Of a DNA stretch of 64,000 nucleotides, positions 48,576 to 58,497 are shown in pieces. Every line of letters starts with the position of its first letter. Position 1 is the stretch's first letter. Under the pieces are notes generated by a model. It did no database searches. It had not been told where the DNA came from and was given only the letters and a program-made list of their open reading frames with translations. The stretch is from positions 1-64,000 of the forward strand of contig JAEUUE010000085.1 in NCBI GenBank assembly GCA_016787605.1, in the 5' to 3' direction. The position numbers were made by a program, and so were the translations under genes. Source of the DNA: Cyclobacteriaceae bacterium (GTDB taxonomy: Bacteria; Bacteroidota; Bacteroidia; Cytophagales; Cyclobacteriaceae).

Positions 48576-49316
48576 GTGAGCGAAAAACGAGTCGTCATTC
48601 TGCAGTCCAACTACCTCCCCTGGAAGGGTTTCTTTGACCTCATCCGCCGGGCGGATCTGCTTCTCTTTTACGACGACACCCAGTATACGAAGAACGACTG
48701 GCGCAACAGGAACCTTATCAAGACACCGCGTGGCCGTGAGTGGATCACCATCCCGTGCGGACCCCGCCACCTCGACCGGCGCATCGATGAAGTTCGACCC
48801 GTTCACTCCCGCTGGCAACGGAGTCATTGGGATAAACTGGTACAGAATTACCGGGATACTCCCTACTTCGCCGACTACCGCCCGTTCTTCGAGGATTTCT
48901 ACCTTCACCGTACGTGGACCAACTTGTCGGAACTCAACCAGTACCTGATCCTGCACATCGCAAGAGAGTTCCTGGGAACTAAGACTCCGTATCAACAGGC
49001 CAGCGAGTTTGGGGTGTCGGGAACCAAAGAACAGCGATTGGTGGACCTGCTCCTTAAAGTGGGTGCTACCAGTTACTTGTCAGGCCCCACCGGAAAAGAT
49101 TTCCTGCGGCCCGATCCCTTCCGCGAAGCAGGCATCCGCATGGAGTGGATGGATTATTCGCACTACCGGCCTTATCGCCAGCAATTTCCGCCGTTCATTC
49201 ATGAAGTGAGCATCGTGGACCTGTTGTTCAATGAAGGACCGGCATCGCGGGAATACCTTCAGCCTCCCGAAAAGACAGCGGGTAACCGATTGGCTTCCGA
49301 TTCAGGAAAAAAATGA
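48576..49316 (+). CDS. WbqC family protein
   Basis: A 246-residue protein matching the WbqC family: VVILQSNYLPWKGFFDLI, FYDDTQYTKNDWRNRNLIKT and SGPTGKDFL. WbqC-like genes are often found near surface-polysaccharide genes; their activity is not well established. A GTG start at 48576 gives the conserved N-terminus. The C-terminus carries about 20 extra polar residues. Confidence 0.88.
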   Translation: MSEKRVVILQSNYLPWKGFFDLIRRADLLLFYDDTQYTKNDWRNRNLIKTPRGREWITIPCGPRHLDRRIDEVRPVHSRWQRSHWDKLVQNYRDTPYFADYRPFFEDFYLHRTWTNLSELNQYLILHIAREFLGTKTPYQQASEFGVSGTKEQRLVDLLLKVGATSYLSGPTGKDFLRPDPFREAGIRMEWMDYSHYRPYRQQFPPFIHEVSIVDLLFNEGPASREYLQPPEKTAGNRLASDSGKK

Positions 49317-49356
49317 GCATTTTCACTTTTGCAGTTGGCAACTTTTACGTGTGAGT

Positions 49357-50514
49357 ATGAAGAGAAAACTGAGAATGGGTATGGTGGGCGGTGGCCTTGA
49401 CGCCTTCATCGGCGCCATCCACCGGAAGGCGGCTTACCTCGATGGTTCGATCGAGCTGGTCTGCGGGGCGTTCAGCAGCAACCCGGAAAAATCCAAAGCC
49501 GCCGGCGAAGCGCTGGGCGTGCATCCTAACCGATGCTATGGGTCGTTTGCCGAGATGATCCGCAAGGAGAAGAACCTGCCGGGCGACATGCGCATGGACT
49601 TCGTGTCGATCGTGACGCCCAACCACGTTCACCTGGCGCCCGCTCGACTGGCCCTGCAGAATGGTTTTCATGTCATCATGGACAAGCCCATGACCTTGAA
49701 TCTGCGGGAGGCCAGGACCCTGCAGCAGGTGGTGAAAAAATCTAACCTCGTTTTTGCCCTTACCCACACGTATACCGGGTACCCGATGGTGAAGGAGGCT
49801 CGTGAACTCGTCGCCGCCGGCAAGCTCGGAGCCATCCGGAAAGTGTATGTGGAATACACACAGGGTTGGCTGTCAACACCGCTCGAACGAACAGGGCAGA
49901 AGCAGGCAAGCTGGCGTACCGATCCCAAGCGGTCGGGCCCTGCCGGCGCCGTCGGAGATATTGGAACTCATGCCGCCAACCTCGCTGAGTACATCACGGG
50001 AAGCCGCCTCACGGCTGTGTGCGCCCAGCTCAACAAGACAGTCAAGGGAAGAAAGCTCGATGATGACGCAGCCATGCTCATCTTGTTCGATAACCAGGCA
50101 AGCGGAGTACTCACCGCCACCCAAATCGCGGCGGGTGAAGAAAACAAACTCGCGATCCGGGTGTATGGCGAGTTGGGTGGGTTGGAGTGGCACCAGGAAG
50201 AACCGAATACGCTCGTGGTCAAGTGGCTTGACCGCCCCCGCGAAATCTATCGAACCGGGTTTGACTACCTGTCGGCTTCTGCCCGGGCAAATACACGCAC
50301 CCCCAGCGGCCATCCGGAAGGATACATCGAAGCGTTTGCCAATATCTATTCAAGTTTCAGCAAGGCAGTCCGGGAGCACAAGCCTGGGAAACGCCCGGCC
50401 ACGACCTATGACTTCCCCTCCGTGGAGGATGGCGTCCGGGGCATGGCCTTCATTGAGGCCGCGGTAAAATCATCACGTTCAGGACAGAAGTGGATCACAA
50501 TACCCAAACCATGA
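49357..50514 (+). CDS. Gfo/Idh/MocA family oxidoreductase
   Basis: A 385-residue NAD(P)-dependent sugar oxidoreductase. The N-terminal Rossmann motif is [33 protein letters not shown] gives the catalytic Lys of the EKP/DKP motif, and [16 protein letters not shown] provides the C-terminal His. The ATG at 49357 gives this start; the upstream open codons are not family-like. Its stop overlaps the start of the next gene (ATGA), so both are coupled. Oxidation of a sugar carbon, for example at C3, is the general role. Confidence 0.92.
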   Translation: MKRKLRMGMVGGGLDAFIGAIHRKAAYLDGSIELVCGAFSSNPEKSKAAGEALGVHPNRCYGSFAEMIRKEKNLPGDMRMDFVSIVTPNHVHLAPARLALQNGFHVIMDKPMTLNLREARTLQQVVKKSNLVFALTHTYTGYPMVKEARELVAAGKLGAIRKVYVEYTQGWLSTPLERTGQKQASWRTDPKRSGPAGAVGDIGTHAANLAEYITGSRLTAVCAQLNKTVKGRKLDDDAAMLILFDNQASGVLTATQIAAGEENKLAIRVYGELGGLEWHQEEPNTLVVKWLDRPREIYRTGFDYLSASARANTRTPSGHPEGYIEAFANIYSSFSKAVREHKPGKRPATTYDFPSVEDGVRGMAFIEAAVKSSRSGQKWITIPKP

Positions 50515-51563
50515 AGACCATCAAAGGACCTGCCATTTTCCTCGCCCAGTTTATGGATTCCAAGCGTCCCTTCAACACGTTGGAGGGTATGGCCAAATGG
50601 GCGGCCGGCCTGGGCTACAAGGGGGTGCAGATACCCACCTGGGACAGCAATTACTTTGATCTCGCCAAGGCGGCAAAGACTAAGGACTACTGCGATGAGA
50701 TTCGGGAGACCGTGGAATCGAACGGGCTGGTGATCACCGAACTTTCCACGCACCTGCAAGGTCAGCTGGTGGCGGTTCATCCGGCCTACGGCCACTTGTT
50801 CGATGGCTTTGCACCCAAGCAGTTTCGGGGTAAAGACAAGGAGCGCACGCAATGGGCAGTGAGCCAACTGGTGATGGCCGCCAAAGCCAGCAAGAACCTG
50901 GGCTTGAAGGCTCATGCGACCTTTTCAGGGGCGTTGATGTGGCATACCGTTTACCCGTGGCCGCAGCGTCCGTCCGGCTTGGTCGACGACGGCTTCAAAG
51001 AACTGGCCCGCCGCTGGAAACCCATCCTCGATGTGTTTGACAAGAACGGGGTAGATGTCTGCTACGAAATTCACCCGGGCGAAGATCTTCACGACGGCAT
51101 AACCTTTGAAAGGTTCCTGAAGGAGACGGGCAATCACCCGCGATGCAATATCCTGTACGATCCCAGCCACTTCCTTCTTCAGCAACTGGATTACCTCCAG
51201 TTTATCGACTTCTACCATCCCCGCATAAAGATGTTCCATGTCAAGGATGCGGAATTCAATCCGACGGGAAGAAGTGGCGTGTACGGGGGCTATCAGTCGT
51301 GGGCCGAACGCCCGGGAAGGTTCCGTTCGCTGGGCGATGGCCAGATCGATTTCAAGGGCATCTTCTCGAAGCTGACGCAGTACGGCTTTTCGGGATGGGC
51401 GGTGATGGAGTGGGAGTGCTGCCTGAAGAGCCCGGAGCAAGGAGCTGCCGAAGGGGCTCCCTTCATCGAACGGCACATTATCCAGGTAGCCGGCAAAGCC
51501 TTTGATGATTTTGCCGCCGCGGCAAAGGACCCAAAATTGAATAAGAGAATTCTCGGGATTTAG
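50511..51563 (+). CDS. Sugar phosphate isomerase/epimerase-like TIM barrel (xylose isomerase-like)
   Basis: A 350-residue protein of the AP endonuclease 2/xylose isomerase-like barrel superfamily. Metal-site stretches are YEIHPGEDLHD, LYDPSHFLLQ, MFHVKDAEF and MEWECCLKSPEQG. The ATG overlaps the stop of the Gfo/Idh/MocA gene. Related proteins act with Gfo/Idh/MocA enzymes on keto sugars or inositols; the substrate is unknown. Confidence 0.9.
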   Translation: MKTIKGPAIFLAQFMDSKRPFNTLEGMAKWAAGLGYKGVQIPTWDSNYFDLAKAAKTKDYCDEIRETVESNGLVITELSTHLQGQLVAVHPAYGHLFDGFAPKQFRGKDKERTQWAVSQLVMAAKASKNLGLKAHATFSGALMWHTVYPWPQRPSGLVDDGFKELARRWKPILDVFDKNGVDVCYEIHPGEDLHDGITFERFLKETGNHPRCNILYDPSHFLLQQLDYLQFIDFYHPRIKMFHVKDAEFNPTGRSGVYGGYQSWAERPGRFRSLGDGQIDFKGIFSKLTQYGFSGWAVMEWECCLKSPEQGAAEGAPFIERHIIQVAGKAFDDFAAAAKDPKLNKRILGI

Positions 51564-51577
51564 ACTTATTTAGCAGC

Positions 51578-51982
51578 ATGAATTGGAAATGGTTATCCCT
51601 GGTGGTCTGCCTGGTCGTCGCTGCATGCGGGGGCAAGACCGAATCGAAGAATGAAGAGGAATATGTGGCCAATAGCGCGACGGACACCGGTCAGCCGGCG
51701 GCTGTAGACCCGGTGGCCCTGGGGGAGGCACTGGTGAAGCAAAACGACTGCAATACCTGCCACCACAAGACCAACACCCTTATTGGTCCGGCCCATACGG
51801 CGGTAGCGCAGAAGTATGAATTTACCGAGGCCAACGTCAAGCTGCTGGCCGAGAAGATCACCAAGGGTGGGTCCGGTGTGTGGGGCCAGATTCCCATGGC
51901 CGCCCACTTGGGCTTAAGCCAGGACGACGCCGAAGCAATGGCACGCTATGTGCTGTCGTTGGATGGCGAAAAGGAACACTAA
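51578..51982 (+). CDS. Lipoprotein class I cytochrome c
   Basis: A 134-residue c-type cytochrome. Lipobox VAAC (Cys17), an acidic linker, heme motif CNTCHH (58-63), and axial Met in QIPMAAH. It would be anchored facing the periplasm. It follows the sugar-oxidation pair by 14 nt, so it is a candidate electron acceptor for a membrane or periplasmic sugar dehydrogenase. Confidence 0.9.
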   Translation: MNWKWLSLVVCLVVAACGGKTESKNEEEYVANSATDTGQPAAVDPVALGEALVKQNDCNTCHHKTNTLIGPAHTAVAQKYEFTEANVKLLAEKITKGGSGVWGQIPMAAHLGLSQDDAEAMARYVLSLDGEKEH

Positions 51983-52007
51983 TCTCCCGCCCACGAAACT
52001 TGCACCC

Positions 52008-52709
52008 ATGAAAAAATTCATCGCCACGATGACCCTTGCCTATGCAATATCCGGGCTGGCGTTTGCCCAAGGGCACAACACGCTGACCGACCAGGAAAAG
52101 AAGGAAGGCTGGCAATTGCTTTTTGACGGCAAAACGACCAAGGGTTGGCACACGTTCAATAAAAAAACAATAGGTGACGAATGGAAGGTGACCAATGGTG
52201 AGCTTTGGCTGGACCCCAAACCGGGTGCCCTCGACATTGCCACCGATAAGGAGTACGAGAACTTTGAATTGCTCATCGAATGGAAGATTGACTCCTGTGG
52301 CAACAGCGGCATTTTCATCAATGCGGTAGAATCACCCAAGTATGAATTTGGGTACTACACCGGGCCTGAAATGCAGGTTCTCCACAACGAGTGCCATCCA
52401 GATGGAAAAATCCCGAAACACCGGGCCGGCAATCTGTATGACCTCATCGCCAGTTCAACGGAGTCTGCACGTGGACCGCGGGAGTGGAACCAGGTCCGTA
52501 TTCTTGTCAACAAGGGCCACCTGGAGTTCTGGCTCAACGGCGTCAAGCAGGTGGAAACCACCATGTTTACGCCCGAATGGGAAGCGATGATCAAGGATAG
52601 CAAGTTCAAGAAATACCCCGATTTCGGGAAGGCCCGCAAAGGGAGAATCATGCTGCAAGAGCACGGAAGCAGGGTGTGGTACAGAAACATCAAAATCAGG
52701 GAACTGTAG
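52008..52709 (+). CDS. DUF1080 (3-keto-disaccharide hydrolase type) protein
   Basis: A 233-residue protein with a signal peptide (TLAYAISGLAFAQG) and a single DUF1080 concanavalin-like domain: GWQLLFDGKTTKGWHTF, FELLIEWKIDSCGNSGIFIN, and EHGSRVWYRNIKIREL at the end. DUF1080 members act on 3-keto-glycosides. Following the Gfo/Idh/MocA, barrel and cytochrome genes, it fits a pathway cleaving oxidised disaccharides or glucosides. Confidence 0.9.
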   Translation: MKKFIATMTLAYAISGLAFAQGHNTLTDQEKKEGWQLLFDGKTTKGWHTFNKKTIGDEWKVTNGELWLDPKPGALDIATDKEYENFELLIEWKIDSCGNSGIFINAVESPKYEFGYYTGPEMQVLHNECHPDGKIPKHRAGNLYDLIASSTESARGPREWNQVRILVNKGHLEFWLNGVKQVETTMFTPEWEAMIKDSKFKKYPDFGKARKGRIMLQEHGSRVWYRNIKIREL

Positions 52710-52751
52710 GCGGTCCTTCGCCGTTAAGGTGTTGGTTAGTGGGAAAAGGTT

Positions 52752-53186
52752 ATGATCATCGGCATTTTTGAAAACGAGTTTGTGCGTTGCGAGCTGGACG
52801 ATGATATACCGGTGCTGCGGCACTACTGGCTCCAGCCTCCGCCCGCCGAAGAATTCAAATTCAACCTTCTTCGAATCCTCGAGGAGTACATTCAGTTAAA
52901 GAAGACCTACACAAATCTTGCCTGGCTGGCCAATACAGAACGGCTGGGTGAATTGGACCTGGAAACGGAGCAATGGCTGGTCGATGAGTGGGAGACCCTG
53001 CTGTTCGACAAAGCGGGTGTGAAGATTCACGCCGTTATTCTCGGCAAGGACATTTTCGCCGATTACCCGATGGAGCGGTTCAAGATGGATGCGGAAGAAA
53101 AGTATCACTCCAGGAGCCTTAGCCTCGGCGTGTTCTCCACCGAAGCGGAAGCCTACGCCTGGATCAAGAGCCACCAGCCCGCCTAA
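52752..53186 (+). CDS. Conserved hypothetical protein, STAS-like
   Basis: A 144-residue soluble acidic protein. The pattern (ALGKDIFADYP-like helix, SLSLGVFSTEAEAYAWIKSHQ at the end) resembles small STAS/SpoIIAA-like proteins of Bacteroidota, in which a similar last helix is common. No function can be given. Its end overlaps the convergent aguA stop by 4 nt. Confidence 0.65.
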   Translation: MIIGIFENEFVRCELDDDIPVLRHYWLQPPPAEEFKFNLLRILEEYIQLKKTYTNLAWLANTERLGELDLETEQWLVDEWETLLFDKAGVKIHAVILGKDIFADYPMERFKMDAEEKYHSRSLSLGVFSTEAEAYAWIKSHQPA

Positions 53187-54223
53187 ACCGACGGCTCCTG
53201 CTGGCTCAGGCAGTGGAAGCTGCCCAACCCCCAGATAATATCTACTGAGTCAATGCCCACCACTTCGCGCTCCGGCATGTGGCGCTGAAGAATTTCCAGG
53301 GCCTTGTGATCCTGGCTGCAACGGAAGGTGGGTACGATCACATACCGGTTGCAGATATAGAAGTTGGCATAGGACGCCGGAAGCCGCTGATCTTCATAGA
53401 CCACCGCGCTGGGCATGGGCAGTTCCACTATCTCCAACGGTCGTCCATTGGGTAGCCGCATGGCCTGGAGCATCTTCAGGTTCTCCTGCAGCGGAGCATA
53501 GTTTTCATCGGCGCGATCGTGCTCAATCACCGTGACCACCTTGCTTTCGTGAATAAACCGGGTGATGTCGTCGATATGACCGTCCGTATCATCACCCACA
53601 ATACCGTCGCCCAGCCACAGTACCTGGTCCTGGCCATAGTAATCGAGGAGATATTTTTCAATTTGGGCTTTCGAGAGGTGGGGGTTGCGATTCTTGTTAA
53701 GCAGGCACGAGGTGGTGGTCAGCACCGTCCCGCGTCCGTTAAATTCCACCGACCCGCCCTCCATGATAATGCCGGGGTGGAAGACCGGAAGATGGAGCGC
53801 CGCGCCGACCTTGGTGGGGATGACATCATCAAGGTCGTGTGGGGGATATTTCCCGCCCCAGGCGTTGTAGTCCCAATCCACAATAGCCCGCTTCTTCTCC
53901 TGGTTGTGGACCAGGAAGGCCGGTCCGTGATCGCGGCACCAGGCATCGTTGGTGGGAAAATGATGGAAGAATATCCGGGACAAGTCAGCCCCTGCTTTTT
54001 CCAGGTGGCCCCGCGCGAAATCTTCCATCGCCTGATCGATGACATTGATGTTCACCTTTTCAGACTGGGCGAGTAGCTTGACAAAGAAGGCGTAGGCCGG
54101 ATAGATGCTGTTGATCTTGCCGGGCCACGAGGCTTCCTTGTGCGGCCAGCTCAGCCAGGTCGATTCGTGCGGTTCAAACTCGGCGGGAAAGCGGAAGCCG
54201 AGTTCCTTGGGTGTTTTCGTCAT
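53183..54223 (-). CDS. aguA: Agmatine deiminase
   Basis: A 346-residue peptidyl-arginine-deiminase fold enzyme converting agmatine to N-carbamoylputrescine. ESTWLSWPH, NDAWCRDHGPAFLV, GGSVEFNGRGTVLTT and DDTDGHIDDITRF are the family blocks, and Cys338 near the C-terminus (GSFHCLSQQEP) is the nucleophile. It lies 10 nt after aguB. Confidence 0.95.
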   Translation of the reverse strand: MTKTPKELGFRFPAEFEPHESTWLSWPHKEASWPGKINSIYPAYAFFVKLLAQSEKVNINVIDQAMEDFARGHLEKAGADLSRIFFHHFPTNDAWCRDHGPAFLVHNQEKKRAIVDWDYNAWGGKYPPHDLDDVIPTKVGAALHLPVFHPGIIMEGGSVEFNGRGTVLTTTSCLLNKNRNPHLSKAQIEKYLLDYYGQDQVLWLGDGIVGDDTDGHIDDITRFIHESKVVTVIEHDRADENYAPLQENLKMLQAMRLPNGRPLEIVELPMPSAVVYEDQRLPASYANFYICNRYVIVPTFRCSQDHKALEILQRHMPEREVVGIDSVDIIWGLGSFHCLSQQEPSV

Positions 54224-54233
54224 ACCGTAGGGA

Positions 54234-55106
54234 TCAGGCCTCGTCGATGTATCGGCGGGTTATCGGCTGGTAGGAGTCGATGCGTCGATCGCGCAGGAAG
54301 GGCCAGTGTGTGCGGTAGCGATCGCTCTTTGACATATCCAGTTCTTCCACATGATTTTCTTCCTGTTCGTGCGAGGCCTTGTACATGACTTTGCCGAATG
54401 GATTGGAGATGAATGAACCTCCCCAGAACTTCATCGGTCCTTCCATCCCCACCCGGTTGACGGAGACCACATACACGCCGTTGGCGACGGCGTGAGCGCG
54501 CTGGATGGTCTGCCACGCCTGGTATTGTTCGTCGTTGGTGGCCGCATCCTGGCTTGTGGCCCATCCGATGGCCGTCGGGTAGAAGAGGATCTCGGCGCCG
54601 GCCAGGGCGGTGATGCGGGCTGCCTCGGGGTACCACTGGTCCCAGCAAATCAGGATGCCGATGTTGGCGTACCGGGTCTTGAACACCTTGTAGCCGAGGT
54701 CGCCGGGAGTGAAGTAGAATTTCTCGTAGTAACCCGGGTCATCCGGGATGTGCATCTTCCGGTACTTGCCGAGGTACTGTCCGTCGGCGTCGATCACGGC
54801 CGTGGTGTTATGATACAGTCCTTCGGCGCGCTTTTCAAAGAGGGAAGCGATGATCACCACGTTGTGCTCTTTGGCCAGGGGAGAGAGGAAATCCGTGGAG
54901 GGCCCGGGAATGGGTTCGGCCAGCTTGAAATTCTCGTAGTTCTCCTCATCGCAGAAATACAGCGAGGTAAACAGCTCCTGCAGGCAGATGATTTGAGCGC
55001 CTTTTTTGGCCAGTTCAATAATCCGGGGTTTTACCTTCTCGAGATTCTCCCGGGGTACCGGTGAGCAGGACATCTGGATCAGTCCGACATTAACTTTTCT
55101 GTTCAC
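54234..55106 (-). CDS. aguB: N-carbamoylputrescine amidase
   Basis: A 290-residue nitrilase-superfamily enzyme with the Glu-Lys-Cys triad: [22 protein letters not shown] and [12 protein letters not shown]. With AguA it completes agmatine-to-putrescine conversion. The start is placed at GTG 55106 ([15 protein letters not shown]). A good -7 promoter box lies 19 nt upstream, which disfavours the longer ATG frame reaching 55190. Confidence 0.93.
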   Translation of the reverse strand: MNRKVNVGLIQMSCSPVPRENLEKVKPRIIELAKKGAQIICLQELFTSLYFCDEENYENFKLAEPIPGPSTDFLSPLAKEHNVVIIASLFEKRAEGLYHNTTAVIDADGQYLGKYRKMHIPDDPGYYEKFYFTPGDLGYKVFKTRYANIGILICWDQWYPEAARITALAGAEILFYPTAIGWATSQDAATNDEQYQAWQTIQRAHAVANGVYVVSVNRVGMEGPMKFWGGSFISNPFGKVMYKASHEQEENHVEELDMSKSDRYRTHWPFLRDRRIDSYQPITRRYIDEA

Positions 55107-55124
55107 GCTCGCTTGAATTTGGTG

Positions 55125-55132
55125 CAAATATA
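55125..55132 (-). promoter_or_regulatory. Candidate -7 element of aguB-aguA
   Basis: On the minus strand this is TATATTTG, a full match to TAnnTTTG, 19 nt before the aguB GTG. A clear -33 TTTG was not seen. Confidence 0.4.
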
Positions 55133-55252
55133 TGGCCTTTGGGCACATATCCGACCCGCCGGGGCCGCATGCCAAGGATCGGGTCTGCACCTGATTTAGG
55201 TCATTTCCATATGCGGTCGACTATCCTTATTTTGCATCAAACACTGAATTTT

Positions 55253-57115
55253 ATGCCTGCTACTGCCACATTGAAATCGACCTATAAGGTGGCCCATGCC
55301 GAATTGAAGGAATGGGTCAATCAACTCCAAGCACAATTCGAACCGGAAGAGGTGTACTGGTGCGATGGCTCCAAGGAGGAGTACGATCGGCTCTGCCAGC
55401 AACTGGTGGACAAAGGGACCTTCATCCGGCTGAACCCGGAGAAAAGGCCCAACAGCTTCGCCTGCTTTTCCGACCCGAGCGACGTAGCCCGGGTGGAAGA
55501 CCGGACCTACATCTGCAGCCGCAACAAGGATGACGCCGGATCCACCAACAACTGGGTCGATCCCAGGGAAATGAAGCAGACCCTTCGCAAGCTGATGAGT
55601 GGCTGCATGAAAGGCCGCACGATGTATGTGATTCCTTTCTGCATGGGGCCTATTGGCTCAGACATTTCCCAGATTGGCGTCGAGATCACCGATTCCGAGT
55701 ATGTGGTGGTGAACATGCATATTATGACCCGGGTGGGAACCAGGGTCATTGACCAGTTGGGATCGGACGGCGACTACGTGAAATGCGTGCATACCGTCGG
55801 CGCACCCCTGGCCCCTGGACAACAGGACGTGAAGTGGCCCTGCAACCCGACGGTGAAATATATTGTGCATTATCCGGAAGAGCGCTCCATCGTTTCCTAC
55901 GGTTCGGGATATGGAGGAAACGCGCTCCTCGGCAAGAAGTGTTTCGCGTTGCGCATCGCTTCCGTGATGGCCCGCGATGAGGGCTGGCTGGCCGAGCACA
56001 TGCTCATCCTGGGTGTAGAAAACCCGCAAGGCGATAAGACCTATGTCGCCGCAGCCTTCCCCAGCGCCTGCGGAAAGACCAACTTCGCCATGCTCATTCC
56101 TCCGAAGCAACTCGACGGCTGGAAGATCACGACGGTGGGGGACGACATTGCCTGGATCAAACCCAACAAGGAAGGGAAACTCTATGCCATCAACCCGGAA
56201 GCCGGATACTTTGGCGTGGCCCCCGGTACCAACATGAAGTCGAACCCGAACGCCATGAAGACGATCGAAAGAAATACGATCTTCACCAACGTGGGCGTAA
56301 CCCCGGACGGCGACGTCTGGTGGGAAGGCATGTCGAAGGAAGTGCCCAAGGACATCATCGACTGGCACGGCAAGAAATGGGATCCCGCTTCAGGCAAGCC
56401 GGTCGCTCACCCCAACGCACGGTTCACGGCCCCGGCGTCACAAAACCCTGTGCTGGATTCGGAGTGGGAAAACCCGGAAGGCGTTCCGATCGGTGCCATC
56501 ATCTTTGGTGGACGCCGGAGCACCACCGTGCCGCTGGTCTACCAGGCGCACAACTGGGCGTTCGGCGTGTACATGGCCGCTACCATGGGATCAGAAATGA
56601 CCGCCGCTGCCTTCGGAGAACTCGGCAAAGTGCGCCGTGACCCGTTTGCCATGCTGCCCTTCTGCGGCTATAACATGGCCGACTACTTTAACCACTGGCT
56701 CCAGTTTGGTCGCAATATCCCGAACCCGCCCCGGATCTTCGGTGTCAACTGGTTCCGCAAGGATGAGAAAGGCAATTTCCTGTGGCCCGGTTTTGGCGAC
56801 AACATGCGGGTGCTGAAGTGGATCATCCAGAAAATCAGCGGAAAGTCCAACGCCGTGGAAAGCCCCATCGGCTGGATGCCGCACTATTCCGACATCGACT
56901 GGACGGGTCTCGACTTCTCTGTCCAACAGTTTGACAACATCATGTCTATCGAGCGGGAGCAATGGAAAGCCGAACTCCTCGCGCATGCCGAACTCTTCGA
57001 GCGGATGTATGACCGTCTCCCCAAGGAGTTCATCTTCATGCGGGAGTTGCTCCTCAGCAGCCTCTGGCGTTCGCCCGAAAAGTGGAGCCTCGAGCCTGAG
57101 ACGTTCGACAACTGA
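55253..57115 (+). CDS. pckG: GTP-dependent phosphoenolpyruvate carboxykinase
   Basis: A 620-residue gluconeogenic enzyme converting oxaloacetate to phosphoenolpyruvate. The P-loop [12 protein letters not shown] contains the reactive Cys of the GTP class. [13 protein letters not shown] and [16 protein letters not shown] belong to the N-terminal half and KILKW-like helices to the end. ATG 55253 is used; the upstream open codons are not conserved. A strong terminator follows. Confidence 0.96.
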   Translation: MPATATLKSTYKVAHAELKEWVNQLQAQFEPEEVYWCDGSKEEYDRLCQQLVDKGTFIRLNPEKRPNSFACFSDPSDVARVEDRTYICSRNKDDAGSTNNWVDPREMKQTLRKLMSGCMKGRTMYVIPFCMGPIGSDISQIGVEITDSEYVVVNMHIMTRVGTRVIDQLGSDGDYVKCVHTVGAPLAPGQQDVKWPCNPTVKYIVHYPEERSIVSYGSGYGGNALLGKKCFALRIASVMARDEGWLAEHMLILGVENPQGDKTYVAAAFPSACGKTNFAMLIPPKQLDGWKITTVGDDIAWIKPNKEGKLYAINPEAGYFGVAPGTNMKSNPNAMKTIERNTIFTNVGVTPDGDVWWEGMSKEVPKDIIDWHGKKWDPASGKPVAHPNARFTAPASQNPVLDSEWENPEGVPIGAIIFGGRRSTTVPLVYQAHNWAFGVYMAATMGSEMTAAAFGELGKVRRDPFAMLPFCGYNMADYFNHWLQFGRNIPNPPRIFGVNWFRKDEKGNFLWPGFGDNMRVLKWIIQKISGKSNAVESPIGWMPHYSDIDWTGLDFSVQQFDNIMSIEREQWKAELLAHAELFERMYDRLPKEFIFMRELLLSSLWRSPEKWSLEPETFDN

Positions 57116-57123
57116 TCGTCATA

Positions 57124-57152
57124 AAAACCCCGATTTCCCATCGGGGTTTTTT
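57124..57152 (+). terminator. Rho-independent terminator of pckG
   Basis: AAAACCCCGAT (57124-57134), loop TTCCC, ATCGGGGTTTT (57140-57150) followed by TT: an 11-bp perfect stem with a T-run, 9 nt after the pckG stop. Confidence 0.92.
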
Positions 57153-57211
57153 ATTGCCTGTTGGGAAAATGCGCCAGATCACCTACTTTACCATCATCTA
57201 AACCTGACCGA

Positions 57212-58447
57212 ATGACCTTCGCCGAACGGTGGCACGAGATACGTACGGGATTCCAGCCGACGTTTTGGGTGGCCAACTCTCTCGAACTATTCGAACGCCT
57301 CGCGTACTATGGTGCAAAGGCCGTGCTGACGGTATTTCTCGCCGAGAAGGTGGGCCTTCACGAAGAAGCCGGCACACTGGCGGGTTTGTTTAACGCCGTG
57401 TTGTATTCCCTTCCCATCGTAGCGGGGGTAATCGTCGACAAGTACGGATTCCGCCGCTCGCTCATGGCCTGCTTCGCGATCTTCTGCGTAGGCTATTTCC
57501 TGATCGGCCTGGCAGGCATGGAATATGGTGCCCCCATCACGGCCGCCATCGGTACCCGCAACTATGCCCTCATCGTGCTGATGCTGACCGCGGTGGGAGG
57601 CTCGCTCATCAAACCCTGCGTAGTAGGGACAGTGGCCATTACGTCCAGCGAAAAGTCAAAGGCCCTGGGATTCTCCATCTACTACACGCTGGTTAACCTG
57701 GGCGGAGCTATCGGCCCCATCATCGCCTACCGGGTTCGCACTGACCTCGGGATCGAGTATGTCCTTGTCATGTCCTCCATCACGTCGCTGATGCTGTTGA
57801 TCGGCGCCTTCCTGTTTTTCAAGGAGCCGGGGGAGATCACCGAGAAGAAGACGTTTGCCCAGGTTTTTCGTGATATGCTGCAGGTGTTCAGGAATGTGAA
57901 ATTCATGACGTTCCTCCTCATCTTCTCGGGCTTCTGGATGATGTTCTGGCAGATCTTCTACTCGTTCCCCTTTTATGTGATCGACGTGCTGAAATACGAG
58001 GCTTTCGAGTTTCTCGAAACGGTGGACGCGTTTACGCTGATTCTCATCACCATCCCGGTGACGGCATTGGTCAGCAAATTGCGGCCGGTGACGGCCATCG
58101 CGCTGGGCTTTGCCATTTCCAGCCTGTCGTGGCTGATCATTGGCATTGGCGGCACCATCCTCACGGCGATCATCGGAGTAGCGGTGTACGCGCTCGGCGA
58201 GGCGATGCAGGCACCAAGGTTCTATGAGTACGTCAGCAGCCTGGCGCCCAAAGACCAGGTCGGCACGTTCATGGGCTTTGCCTTCCTGCCGGTGGCCATC
58301 GGCTCTTTTACGGCGGGCATCATCGCCGATTTCCTGCGCTTGAATTACCTGGCCACGGATCCTCCCATGATGTTTTACACGCTGTCGGGCGTCGGGATCA
58401 TCTCCACCGTCCTGATGGTGATCTATAACCGGATTGTTTCCCGATAA
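57212..58447 (+). CDS. POT/PTR2-like MFS peptide transporter
   Basis: A 411-residue MFS protein with the POT-family opening NSLELFERLAYYGAKAVLTVFLAEK (helix 1 with ExxER-like motif) and later GGSLIKPCVVGT and FSIYYTLVNLGGAIGPI. It is proton-coupled in the family; di- and tripeptides are the usual substrates. It is shorter than many POTs (about 450-500) because it lacks the large insertion between helices. An OPT gene follows after 50 nt. Confidence 0.85.
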   Translation: MTFAERWHEIRTGFQPTFWVANSLELFERLAYYGAKAVLTVFLAEKVGLHEEAGTLAGLFNAVLYSLPIVAGVIVDKYGFRRSLMACFAIFCVGYFLIGLAGMEYGAPITAAIGTRNYALIVLMLTAVGGSLIKPCVVGTVAITSSEKSKALGFSIYYTLVNLGGAIGPIIAYRVRTDLGIEYVLVMSSITSLMLLIGAFLFFKEPGEITEKKTFAQVFRDMLQVFRNVKFMTFLLIFSGFWMMFWQIFYSFPFYVIDVLKYEAFEFLETVDAFTLILITIPVTALVSKLRPVTAIALGFAISSLSWLIIGIGGTILTAIIGVAVYALGEAMQAPRFYEYVSSLAPKDQVGTFMGFAFLPVAIGSFTAGIIADFLRLNYLATDPPMMFYTLSGVGIISTVLMVIYNRIVSR

Positions 58448-58497
58448 TCGCCTTTACGTCTTCCCCAGAAATATAATCACGAATACCCACCCTACCC

